A DNA stretch of 64,000 nt, taken from assembly GCF_948472415.1 (NCBI RefSeq), contig NZ_OX419519.1, positions 6,291,001 to 6,355,000 on the forward strand, given 5' to 3'. The notes under the pieces were generated by a model. The model saw only the letters and a program-made list of their open reading frames with translations. It was not told the DNA's origin and ran no database searches. This document shows, in pieces, positions 45,088 through 55,088 of this stretch. How positions within the stretch are numbered: the first letter of the stretch is position 1; every line of letters begins with the position of its first letter. Position numbers and translations under genes: made by a program. Source of the stretch: Kitasatospora fiedleri (GTDB taxonomy: Bacteria > Actinomycetota > Actinomycetes > Streptomycetales > Streptomycetaceae).

Positions 45088-45105
45088 CCCCGGGCCGCGG
45101 GGTCA
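45085..45105. terminator. small palindrome containing both stop codons
   Basis: TGACCCCG (45085-45092) and CGGGGTCA (45098-45105) pair; each arm contains the stop codon of one of the convergent genes aceE and ndh. It may act as a short bidirectional terminator. Confidence 0.5.
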
Positions 45106-46418
45106 GGCCGGGCGGTACGCGTCGGTGTGCTCGAAGTCGGGCATCGTGGCCGGGCGGCCGTCCTGGAAGCCGGTGCTGACGAAGTCGCTGCCGGTGGTGG
45201 CGTTCAGCGCCCAGTTGACCAGCACCCGGGTGCGGGCGGTGACGGTCGGCAGCGCCATCAGGTGGTAGCCGCGGGCCACCGCCTGCCCCGGCAGGCCGCT
45301 CAGCTCCACGCCCAGCGGCCGGGAGACCGCGTAGCCGCCGCCCAGGTCCACCACCAGACCCAGGTCGCGGTGGAAGTAGGGCCGCATGGCGGTGCCCCGC
45401 AGCCGGGCGGCCACGTTGAGGGCCACCGCCTTGCCCTGGCGCTGCGAGTGCTGCGCGGTGGGCGGGGTGATGCTGCCGTCGTCCTTGGCCAGGTCCGGGA
45501 CGGCGGCGGCGTCCCGACCGCGAACACGCCCTCCGCGCCGGGCACCGTGAGCTCCGCCGTGGTCGCCAGCCGCCCGCGCACCAGGTCGGTGTCGACGGTG
45601 TGCACCAGCGGGCTGGCCGCCACGCCGGCCGTCCACACCAGGGTGCGGGTGCGCAGCGTCCGGCCGTCGGTGAGCTCCACCGTCCGGGGGGTCACCCGGG
45701 CCACGCTGGTGTTCAGGCTGAACTCGATGCCCCGGCCGCGCAGCACCGCCATCGCGGCGTCGCCGAGCCGCTCGCCGATCTCCGGCAGCAGCCGGGGCGC
45801 GATGTCCACCAGGTGCCAGCTGAGCAGCGACGGGTCCACGTGCGGGAAGCGCCGGACGGCCGCCCGGGTGAGCAGTTCCAGGCAGGCGGCGGTCTCGGTG
45901 CCGGCGTACCCGCCGCCCACCACCACGAAGCACAGGCGCTCGGCGCGCTCCTCGGGGTCGTTGGTGGCGGCGGCCGCGTCCAGTTGGCCGATCACGTGGT
46001 CGCGCAGGTAGGCGGCCTGGGCCAGGGTCTTCATCCCGAGCGCGTGCTCGGTGACGCCCGGGATGTCGAACAGCCGGGTGGTGCTGCCGGCGGCCAGCAC
46101 CAGGTGGTCGTAGCCGAGCTCCCACTCGGCGCCCTCGTTGGTGCGCACGGTCACCTGTCGCCGCCCGGTGTCCACCCCCAGGGCGAACCCCGGCACGTAG
46201 CGGGTGCGGCGCAGCCGCCGCCGCAGCGAGACCGCCACCGACTGCGGGGTGACGACGCCCGCCGCCACGTGCGGCAGCAGCGGCAGGTAGAGCTGGTAGT
46301 CGTGCGGGGAGACCAGCACCAGCTCCGCCTCCCCGGGCTTGAGCAGCCGCTCCAGCCGGTGCAGGCACTCCACGCCGGCGAAGCCGGCACCGATGACGAG
46401 GATCCGGGGGCGGGGCAT
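45103..46418 (-). CDS. type II NADH dehydrogenase (NAD(P)/FAD-dependent oxidoreductase), frameshifted
   Basis: Membrane-associated flavoprotein passing electrons from NADH to quinone. From ATG 46418 (GGAG upstream) the frame shows the FAD motif ILVIGAGFAGVECLHRLERL, YLPLLPHVAAGVV, YDHLVLAAGSTT, the NADH motif CFVVVGGGYAGTETAACLE and LVWTAGVAASPL. At GVFAVG near 45515 it leaves the expected path; the family continuation DAAAVPDLAKDD, TPPTAQHSQRQGKAVALNVAA and the C-terminal membrane-binding part run in another frame to the TGA at 45103. One extra G in the GGG run (minus strand, about 45513-45516) restores GDAAAVPDL. Likely a consensus error; otherwise a truncated enzyme without its second FAD motif. 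Confidence 0.85.
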
Positions 46419-46584
46419 GGGCACACTCCGGGCCGATGGGGAGGGGGATGCCGCCCATGCTGGCAGCGCCCCGCGGCCCCGCACCTCGACCGCCGCGGGC
46501 GGCCGGGGAACGAGGCGGGCAGGGAACGAGGCGGCCGGGGAACGAGGCGGCCGGGGAACGGGGGCGCGGGACGACGGGCGCGGG

Positions 46585-49074
<2,490 letters not shown>

Positions 49075-49325
49075 CGTGCGGGCACTCCCCTGGGCGGGCG
49101 GGCAGCGGTCCCCCCGAACTATGCCAACGCGTGGTATGTCCCGCTCAGCGGATGATCCGGACAGGTGGCGCCCGGCCCGCCCGGCGGGCTTCGGCGAACT
49201 TGGGACAGGCATTACCCGTTCATGGGATTCTGATGACCTTCGACTCCGGCGGGCCGGCGGACCGACGGGCCGACCGCCCGCGGCACCCGCACGCGCCACC
49301 GTGACCACCGTGAGGGGAGACGGCC

Positions 49326-50261
49326 ATGCCGACGACGGACCGTACCACCGGGCGGCGGCGGAACATCGACGCCCTGCTGCGGCGCTCCCCGCTGCAACCG
49401 GTCTTCCGGGCCCGCGCCGCCCGCCGCCTCGCCGTGCTCGCCTACCACGGCGTCGACGACCCGGCGGCGTTCCGCGCCCAGATGGAACGCCTGGCCCGCA
49501 CCGCCCGCCCGGTCGGCCCCGACGAGGTCGCCCGGGCCGCCGAGCACCGCCGCCCGCTGCCCGCCCGCAGCGTGCTGGTCACCTTCGACGACGGCGACCG
49601 CACCGTGCTCACCGAGGCGCTGCCGGTGCTGGCCCGGCTCGGCATCCCCGCCGCCGCCTACGTGATCACCGACCTGATCGGCACCGACCAGCCGTACTGG
49701 TGGACCGAGGCCGCCCACCTGGTCCGGCACGGCGCCCGCGCCGAACCGCTGCACGGCCTCGGCCCGACCGCCGCCGTCCGCCGCCTCAAGGACCTGGCCG
49801 ACCCCGAACGGCGGCGCGCGCTGGTCGAGTTGCGCGCCACCGCCACCCGGCAGGCGCCCCGGCAGCGGCAGTTGAGCCGCGCCGACCTGCACACCCTGGC
49901 CGACGCCGGGGTGGCGATCGGCAGCCACACCGCCTCCCACCCCTGCCTGGACCGCTGCGCCGACGCCGACGTCGACGCCCAACTCCTGGGCGCGCACGAG
50001 CGGCTGACCCGGTGGATGGGCCGACCGCCGACCACCTTCGCCTACCCGAACGGCAACTACGACCCGCGCGCCGACCGGGTCCTTCGCACCCTCGGCTACC
50101 GCACCGGATTCCTCTTCGACCACCGGCACGCCGAACTCGCCCCGGCCCACCGGCTGCGGATCAGCCGCCTGCGGGTCAACTCGCACACCGGCCGGGACCG
50201 CTTCGACACCATCCTGTCCGGACTGCACCCGGCCGTGCACCGGCTGCGCGGCGGCAGGTGA
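49326..50261 (+). CDS. polysaccharide deacetylase (NodB/CE4 family)
   Basis: The 311-residue CE4 enzyme is predicted to remove N- or O-acetyl groups from a polysaccharide. Motif 1 VTFDDGD (about 84-90) gives the catalytic base and metal Asp, motif 2 is SHTASHPCL (metal His pair, about 200-208), motif 3 FAYPNGNYDP. The N-terminal LAVLAYHGVDD strand is typical. There is no clear signal peptide, so it may act on lipid-linked or cytoplasmic precursors or be exported otherwise. ATG 49326 follows GAGGGGAGA. The GNAT-like (CelD/BcsL) gene starts about 70 nt downstream, a pairing seen in exopolysaccharide or cell-wall modification loci. Confidence 0.92.
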   Translation: MPTTDRTTGRRRNIDALLRRSPLQPVFRARAARRLAVLAYHGVDDPAAFRAQMERLARTARPVGPDEVARAAEHRRPLPARSVLVTFDDGDRTVLTEALPVLARLGIPAAAYVITDLIGTDQPYWWTEAAHLVRHGARAEPLHGLGPTAAVRRLKDLADPERRRALVELRATATRQAPRQRQLSRADLHTLADAGVAIGSHTASHPCLDRCADADVDAQLLGAHERLTRWMGRPPTTFAYPNGNYDPRADRVLRTLGYRTGFLFDHRHAELAPAHRLRISRLRVNSHTGRDRFDTILSGLHPAVHRLRGGR

Positions 50262-50334
50262 ACTCCCTTTCGGACACCGAGGGTTGACAGCGGCCGGGGC
50301 CGGGGCGGACGGTGCGGGGCGGAAGGGGCGGGAC

Positions 50335-51393
50335 GTGGCGGGCGGGAGAGGGGGCGGGGCGGTGCCGGAGATCCACCGGACGCCCGAACTGGGCGGGGAA
50401 CTCGTGCACGACTGGCGGGAGTTGGTCGCCGCAGACCCGGACGGCTCGTGGTTCGCCGGGCCGGACTGGGTGCTCGCCTGGTGGCGCACGCTGGGGGCCG
50501 GGCAGCCCGGGGAGGTCGCGGTGTGGCGGGGCCCGGACGGGCGGGCCGAGGCGGTGCTGCCGCTCGGCGCCGCCCGGCTGCGGGTGCACCGGCGGGCACC
50601 GGTCGAGGTGCCGGTGCTCACCCTGCTCGGCGCCGGGCCCGGCGCCGCCGACCACTGCGGGCCCACCGCCCGCCCGCACCGGCGGGCCGAGGTGGCCGCC
50701 TGGCTGGCCGACCGGGCCCGGCGCGAGACGCTCTGGCTGCCGAACCTGGACCCCGCGCACACCGGCCTGCCGCCCGCCGGTGCCCGCCCGGTGGCCCGGA
50801 CCGCCTGCCCGCGCGCCGACCTCGCCGCCGGGCCCGACCGGCTCGGCTCCCGGGACTTCCGGGCCGCCAACCGGCGCGCCCACCGGCGGCTCGCCGCGGC
50901 CGGAGTCGACTTCCACTGGCTGCCGCCCACCGCCGCCCGGCCCGACCTGCTGGACGAACTGCTGCGCCTGCACCGGCTGCGCCGGGCGGCCGCCGCGGGC
51001 GGGGCCAGCAGCTTCGGGGCCGACCGGCTGCCGCTGCACCGGCTGCTGGTGCAGGGCTCCGCCCCCGGGTGCGGCCCGGCCTTCCAGCTCGCCCGGCGCG
51101 GGGACGAGGTGGTGGGCGTGCTGTACGGCTTCCGCTGGGCCGACCGGTTCGCCTACTACCAGACCGGCTGGGACCCGCGCTTCGCCGCCGACTCGCTGGG
51201 CACCGCGCTGGTCGACGCGGCGATCCGCAACTGCGCGGCCGAGGGCGTGCGCACCTTCGACTTCCTGCGCGGCGCCGAACCGTACAAGTACCGCTTCGGC
51301 GCCGTCGACCGCACGGACACCGGCTGGCTGCGCCCGCGCGGCCCGGGCGGGGCGCTGCTCGGCCTCAAGCACCGCCTGGCAAACGGAAGTTGA
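50335..51393 (+). CDS. GNAT-fold acetyltransferase, CelD/BcsL (Acetyltransf_6) type
   Basis: The 352-residue double-GNAT protein carries an N-terminal half with DPDGSWFAGPDWVLAWWRTLG and a C-terminal half with DELLRLHRLRRAAAAGGASSF, FQLARRGDEVVGVLYGFRWADRFAYYQTGWDP and the closing GVRTFDFLRGAEPYKYRFG typical of CelD/BcsL and FemAB-related proteins of polysaccharide biosynthesis. It would transfer an acyl or aminoacyl group to a sugar; paired with the upstream deacetylase it may remodel the same glycan. GTG 50335 behind AAGGGG is chosen; GTG 50362 is an alternative that keeps the whole domain. Confidence 0.82.
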   Translation: MAGGRGGGAVPEIHRTPELGGELVHDWRELVAADPDGSWFAGPDWVLAWWRTLGAGQPGEVAVWRGPDGRAEAVLPLGAARLRVHRRAPVEVPVLTLLGAGPGAADHCGPTARPHRRAEVAAWLADRARRETLWLPNLDPAHTGLPPAGARPVARTACPRADLAAGPDRLGSRDFRAANRRAHRRLAAAGVDFHWLPPTAARPDLLDELLRLHRLRRAAAAGGASSFGADRLPLHRLLVQGSAPGCGPAFQLARRGDEVVGVLYGFRWADRFAYYQTGWDPRFAADSLGTALVDAAIRNCAAEGVRTFDFLRGAEPYKYRFGAVDRTDTGWLRPRGPGGALLGLKHRLANGS

Positions 51394-51400
51394 CGGGACG

Positions 51401-51814
51401 TCAGGTCGTGGTGTCGCCGTCCAGGTAGACCCACTCGCCCCGGTGGCGGACGAAGCGGCTGCGCTCGTGCAGCGCGCCGGGGCGGCCGCCCTCCAGGTAG
51501 TGGGCGCGGAACTCGACGGTGCCCTCGGTGTGGAACGGGCCGCCCTCGCCGGCGCCGAGGATCTCCAGCCGCTCCCAGCGCAGCGCGGGGTCGAAGTCCA
51601 CCGCGGCGGGCCGGGTGTCCGGGTGCCAGGAGCGCAGCAGGTACGGCTCGTCGTGGACCGCGAAGGCGCTGAACCGGGAGCGCATCAGCTGCTCGGCGCT
51701 GCCCGCGGCGGCCTCGCCGCGGTGCAGCCGGCCGCAGCAGTCGGCGTACCGGGCGGGCAGGCCGCACGGGCAGTCGGCGGGAGCGGCGGGGGCGGGGGTG
51801 CGTCGGCGGGCCAT
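51401..51814 (-). CDS. YchJ family (UPF0225) protein with SEC-C motif
   Basis: The 137-residue protein has an N-terminal SEC-C-like zinc motif (CPCGLPARYADCCGRLH, about 11-27) and a C-terminal NTF2-like YchJ domain (AEQLMRSRFSAFAVHDEPYLLRSWHP, EFRAHYLEGG, LHERSRFVRHRGEWVYLDG). Function is unknown; the fold suggests ligand binding, and SEC-C domains bind zinc. ATG 51814 is preferred because GATAAT lies at about 51822-51827 on this strand, which would give a leaderless transcript; ATG 51823 would overlap that box. It is convergent with the GNAT gene (7-nt gap). Confidence 0.88.
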   Translation of the reverse strand: MARRRTPAPAAPADCPCGLPARYADCCGRLHRGEAAAGSAEQLMRSRFSAFAVHDEPYLLRSWHPDTRPAAVDFDPALRWERLEILGAGEGGPFHTEGTVEFRAHYLEGGRPGALHERSRFVRHRGEWVYLDGDTTT

Positions 51815-52004
51815 GGGGTCCATTATCGCCGCTCCGCCCGGGGGCCCGGCGGTGCGGCCGCCGCCGTCCGGCCGCCGCCCCGGGCCCGCTCCCGGCGGCG
51901 CGGCGCGGGCATGGGTCCGGGCGGCGCGGGCAGGATGGGCCCGTGCTGTGTCCGGCGCGGCGCGCCGGGGCGGGACGACTGTCGGCAAGGCGAAGGGAAC
52001 CGCG

Positions 52005-52550
52005 ATGAGCGACCACCACGACCACCACCACAACGTGCTGCTGCTCGGCTTCGAGGACCGGGCGCGGTGCCGCCTGGCCTACGAGGACGCGATGCACCTG
52101 CCCGGGGCCCGGCAGGTCGCGGTGCTGGAGCGCGACGCGGAGGGCATCCTCGACGTCCCGGAGAGCCACATCCGCGGCGCGGGCGTCCCCACCGTCGGCT
52201 CCGGCCTGGTCGGCGGCCTGGTCGGGCTGCTCGGCGGCCCGATCGGCGTGCTGCTGGGCTTCGCCGCGGGCGCGGCGATCGGCAACGCCGCCGAGCAGGC
52301 CGAGATCACCGACGGCGGCGCGGGCCTGATCGTGCTCTCCTCACGGGTCGACAACGGCCGCGCCCTGCTGGTGGTCGACCTGGTCGAGGACGAGACCGGG
52401 CCCGCCGACGCGCTGGCCGCGAAGTATGGGGCCACGGTGGAGCGGATCTCCGCCGAACGGTTCGCCGAGCAGGTGCAGGCCGCCAAGGACCAGGCCGACG
52501 AGGACCTCGCCGAGGACGCCGAAGACGCCGCGGACGCCGACCGGGGCTGA
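52005..52550 (+). CDS. DUF1269/DUF6325-like protein with glycine-zipper segment
   Basis: The 181-residue protein begins with a His-rich patch (SDHHDHHHNV), followed by a ferredoxin-like strand-helix (LLLGFEDRARCRLAYEDA). A glycine zipper (about 66-95; GGLVGGLVGLLGGPIGVLLG) may insert in or associate with the membrane. The second half (VLSSRVDNGRALLVVDLVED) repeats the fold and it ends in an acidic tail (DEDLAEDAEDAADADRG). It fits the DUF1269/DUF6325 group of stress-linked proteins with unknown function. The His-rich head could bind metals. ATG 52005 follows GCGAAGGGA. Confidence 0.8.
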   Translation: MSDHHDHHHNVLLLGFEDRARCRLAYEDAMHLPGARQVAVLERDAEGILDVPESHIRGAGVPTVGSGLVGGLVGLLGGPIGVLLGFAAGAAIGNAAEQAEITDGGAGLIVLSSRVDNGRALLVVDLVEDETGPADALAAKYGATVERISAERFAEQVQAAKDQADEDLAEDAEDAADADRG

Positions 52551-52724
52551 GCCCCGGACCGGCCCGGGCCGAGCGGCGGGCCGGTCCCGGCCGCACCGGG
52601 CCGGCCCCGCCGCCGCGGTGGGCGCGCGGAGCGGCGCGCCGGGAGCCGGCCCCCACCGCGACCGTCGTGCGCGCGGCAACTTTTCCGGGCCGCCGCGCGT
52701 CCTTGCCGTGAGGGGGTGGCCGGG

Positions 52725-53873
52725 ATGGGCTCGGGCGCGAAGGTGCTGTGGAGAAGCTACTGGCCGCTGGCCGTGTTACCGCTGGCGGCCGGACTGCTCG
52801 ACGGGGCGCTGTGGTGGGAGGGGCAGGCGTGGAGCCTGTCGGACTGGGCCGCCAACTTCGGGTTGGGCGCAGTGACCACCATGGTCGTGGGAATGCTGCT
52901 CGCGCGCAGGCAGGGGGAGATCCAGGAGGCGCTCGCGGACCTACAGTTGACGGAGAAGGTCGCGATCCTGACCGCCAGCGTGCCGATGCTGCGCGCGGGC
53001 AGCCTGCCGGGCCCGACGTACCGGTCGCTGTACGACTGCCGGGCTGCCATGGCGCTGCTGCCGCTCGCCAGCCCGGCGATGCAGGAGGAGTACCTGGAGA
53101 CGGTCCTCGTGGTGCTCAGGACCGTTCGGGCGGGCTGGGAGTCGTCGCTGCGTTCCTACGCCGCGTGGACCGACCAGGACTGGGCCGACCTCGCCGACGT
53201 GGTCCGCCGGCTGAGGGAGACGACGGCGCACAACGCCCGGCGCTCGCCCGTGCTGGCCGCGCACTGGTCGTCCGCCATCGATCCCGAAACCCGCGAGCTG
53301 CACGGATTCACCTCCGGGCACGTCCCCTTCGACCTGTTCCGGAAGCACTTCACCGCGGGGCCGGACCGCATCCGCACGTGGCTCAGGTGGGAGGCCCTGG
53401 CGGAACTCGCGGCCCGCGGCGACGGCTCGGTCCGGGTCCGGAAGGCCGTCACCCACGTCCCGCCCTACGGAACCGACGCGCTGGACCGCTTCTACGCTCC
53501 CTGGTACCGCGACTCGCACGGCCCGGCCGCGTACGACAGTCGGGACGCCGTGCCGGTGCGCCTCACCGAGGCCGCGGCGGACTCCTCGGCCGTCCCGCCC
53601 GAGACGTGGAAGCGCATCCTGGTGCTCCGTGACCAGTACGCGCGCTCGGCGAACGGCCCGGGCATCTCCCTGGTGTTCGCCAGCTACTCGCTCGGGGACG
53701 GCAGCTACCTCGTCCTGGACGGGAACCACCGCCTGAGCGCCCTGGTCCAGCTCGTGGCGCAGGGCTGCCCGGTCACCCTGACCGAATTCCAGCTCACCGC
53801 CCCGCTCGACCCCGCGCTGCTGCCGGACCTCGCCCGCTTCCCCGGCACCCTGCGGTCCGACGCCCCGGGCTGA
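52725..53873 (+). CDS. membrane-anchored protein with ParB/Srx-like GNHR motif
   Basis: The 382-residue protein has two N-terminal hydrophobic segments (about 10-27 YWPLAVLPLAAGLLDGAL and 42-60 FGLGAVTTMVVGMLLA) followed by a basic-acidic helix (ARRQGEIQEALADLQLTEKVA). A helical middle region (about 90-260) contains WTDQDWADLADVVRRLRETTAHNARR and is not recognised. The C-terminus has SYLVLDGNHRLSALVQLVAQG (about 330-350), the GxHR signature of the ParB-N/sulfiredoxin fold, which binds nucleotides in ParB and Srx. ATG 52725 follows GAGGGGGT; GTG 52716 would overlap that site. GC is somewhat lower than neighbours. It stands alone. Possibly a novel membrane-bound nucleotide-dependent enzyme. Confidence 0.75.
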   Translation: MGSGAKVLWRSYWPLAVLPLAAGLLDGALWWEGQAWSLSDWAANFGLGAVTTMVVGMLLARRQGEIQEALADLQLTEKVAILTASVPMLRAGSLPGPTYRSLYDCRAAMALLPLASPAMQEEYLETVLVVLRTVRAGWESSLRSYAAWTDQDWADLADVVRRLRETTAHNARRSPVLAAHWSSAIDPETRELHGFTSGHVPFDLFRKHFTAGPDRIRTWLRWEALAELAARGDGSVRVRKAVTHVPPYGTDALDRFYAPWYRDSHGPAAYDSRDAVPVRLTEAAADSSAVPPETWKRILVLRDQYARSANGPGISLVFASYSLGDGSYLVLDGNHRLSALVQLVAQGCPVTLTEFQLTAPLDPALLPDLARFPGTLRSDAPG

Positions 53874-53900
53874 GGAGTCCGCGCGGGCCGCGGTGCGTCC

Positions 53901-54293
53901 TCAGAAGTACGGCCGGTAGCCGTCCTTGAGCCGGTCGAGGTCGCGCCGCTCGCGCTTGGTCGGCCGCCCGGCGCCCCGGTCGCGCTGGGCGACGGCGGCC
54001 GGGCGCTCGGTGCGCGGCGGCGGCGGGGGGCTGTGGTCGACGTAGCAGGTCTCGGCGACGGGCGCGCCGACCCGCTTGGCGATCGGGCGCACCACCTGGA
54101 CGACCCGCTCCCGGCCCTCGATCCGGACCCGGACGTCGTCACCCGCCTTGACGTGCTGCGCGGGCTTCGCGGTGGCCCCGTTCAGCTTGACGTGCCCGGC
54201 CCGGCAGGCCGCGCCCGCCGCCGAGCGGGTCTTGATCAGCCGGACCGCCCAGATCCAGCTGTCGATCCGCGCGCTCGTCTCGTCCGCACTCAT
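53901..54293 (-). CDS. S4-domain RNA-binding protein, Hsp15-like
   Basis: The 130-residue protein has an S4 RNA-binding domain (about 8-70; ARIDSWIWAVRLIKTRSAAGAACRAGHVKLNGATAKPAQHVKAGDDVRV) matching ribosome-associated heat-shock protein Hsp15 (HslR), which rescues stalled 50S subunits carrying peptidyl-tRNA. The VRPIAKRVGAPVAETCYVDHSP segment and the basic C-terminal tail (GRPTKRERRDLDRL) are as in actinobacterial homologues. ATG 54293. It is convergent with the ParB-like gene. Confidence 0.92.
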   Translation of the reverse strand: MSADETSARIDSWIWAVRLIKTRSAAGAACRAGHVKLNGATAKPAQHVKAGDDVRVRIEGRERVVQVVRPIAKRVGAPVAETCYVDHSPPPPPRTERPAAVAQRDRGAGRPTKRERRDLDRLKDGYRPYF

Positions 54294-54404
54294 GCCACGA
54301 CTCTAACGCCGGGCCCGGCCCGGGCGGTCCGGACCCGGGGACGGGCGCCGGGCTGACGCCGGGTCAGGCCGTTTCGCCCGGCGGCCCGGGGGCAGCCGGG
54401 GGCC

Positions 54405-54665
54405 ATGGACACCACTGAGCGCACCGAAGAGCCGATCGAGACCCAGGGCGGCGAGGACCACCTCCTGCTCAGCGCCGACACCAACGGTGACGGCAGGCCC
54501 GACGTCTGGCTGACCGACACCACCGGCGACGGCAAGGCCGACCTCTACCAGTTCGACACCACCGGGGACGGGGAGGTCGACGTGACCATAGTGGAGCGGT
54601 CCGAGGAGCCCGGCGCCGACCGGGTCGTGGTGGGGGGCGACGCGGGCCACCCCCGGCACGGGTGA
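54405..54665 (+). CDS. 86-residue protein with three EF-hand-like calcium loops
   Basis: ATG 54405 starts a small acidic protein with three evenly spaced Asp/Gly loops: DTNGDGRPDVW, DTTGDGKADLY and DTTGDGEVDVT (about 25-62, period 13 residues). Each has the DxNxDGxxD layout of an EF-hand or dockerin/thrombospondin-3 calcium site but lacks flanking helices. No signal peptide is visible. The tail is Gly/Asp-rich. It may buffer calcium or fold on calcium binding. A similar DGD-rich mini gene is at 37483. No clear ribosome-binding site; function unknown. Confidence 0.72.
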   Translation: MDTTERTEEPIETQGGEDHLLLSADTNGDGRPDVWLTDTTGDGKADLYQFDTTGDGEVDVTIVERSEEPGADRVVVGGDAGHPRHG

Positions 54666-54772
54666 CCCGCCCGGGCAGCCGCGTGACACCGACACCGACA
54701 CCGTCCGCGGGGCGCGGCCGCCGGGCCGCCGCCCCGCGGACCCGTGCCGCACGTCGAACCCGAGGAGGGGTG

Positions 54773-54991
54773 ATGGCCTCGTACCAGGTCCGGCTCACGG
54801 CCGTGACGGCCGGCATGTCGGCGTTCTGCGCCGCGTTCGCCGCGGTCCACCACTTCTGGCTCGCGGGGCTCGGCCCCGGGCGGGCCTGGATCGCCTGGGC
54901 GGCCGTGGTGGCCGCCGCGGCGGGTTTCCTCGCGCTGGCCGTCCCCGCCGTCCGGTGGGCGGAGGGCACCCGGCGGGGGCGGCGGCGGTGA
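54773..54991 (+). CDS. small two-helix membrane protein
   Basis: The 72-residue protein starts at ATG 54773 behind GAGGAGGGG. Two hydrophobic helices (RLTAVTAGMSAFCAAFAAVHHFW and AWIAWAAVVAAAAGFLALAV) are joined by a short Gly/Pro loop, with a basic C-terminus (EGTRRGRRR). I do not recognise the family. It lies downstream of the calcium-loop miniprotein on the same strand. Confidence 0.65.
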   Translation: MASYQVRLTAVTAGMSAFCAAFAAVHHFWLAGLGPGRAWIAWAAVVAAAAGFLALAVPAVRWAEGTRRGRRR

Positions 54992-55020
54992 CGGGGGAGC
55001 CGCCGGTCCGCCCGCGTTTG

Positions 55021-55059
55021 TGCAACTAGTTGCATAGCTGGTCCACCGCGCCCTACCGT
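55021..55059 (+). promoter_or_regulatory. perfect 14-bp palindrome over the fadH-type promoter
   Basis: TGCAACTAGTTGCA (55021-55034) is an exact palindrome. TTGCAT (55030-55035) and TACCGT (55054-55059) with an 18-bp spacer form the promoter, so a bound MarR/TetR-like repressor would block the -35. Confidence 0.6.
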
Positions 55060-55088
55060 TGGGTAACAAATCCTGACCGGAGGCGTCG

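Noticed and set aside
49075..49325. CIRCE or HAIR heat-shock operator upstream of the Clp ATPase
   Set aside because: Neither consensus is present; only an imperfect CCAACGCGTGG element is seen.
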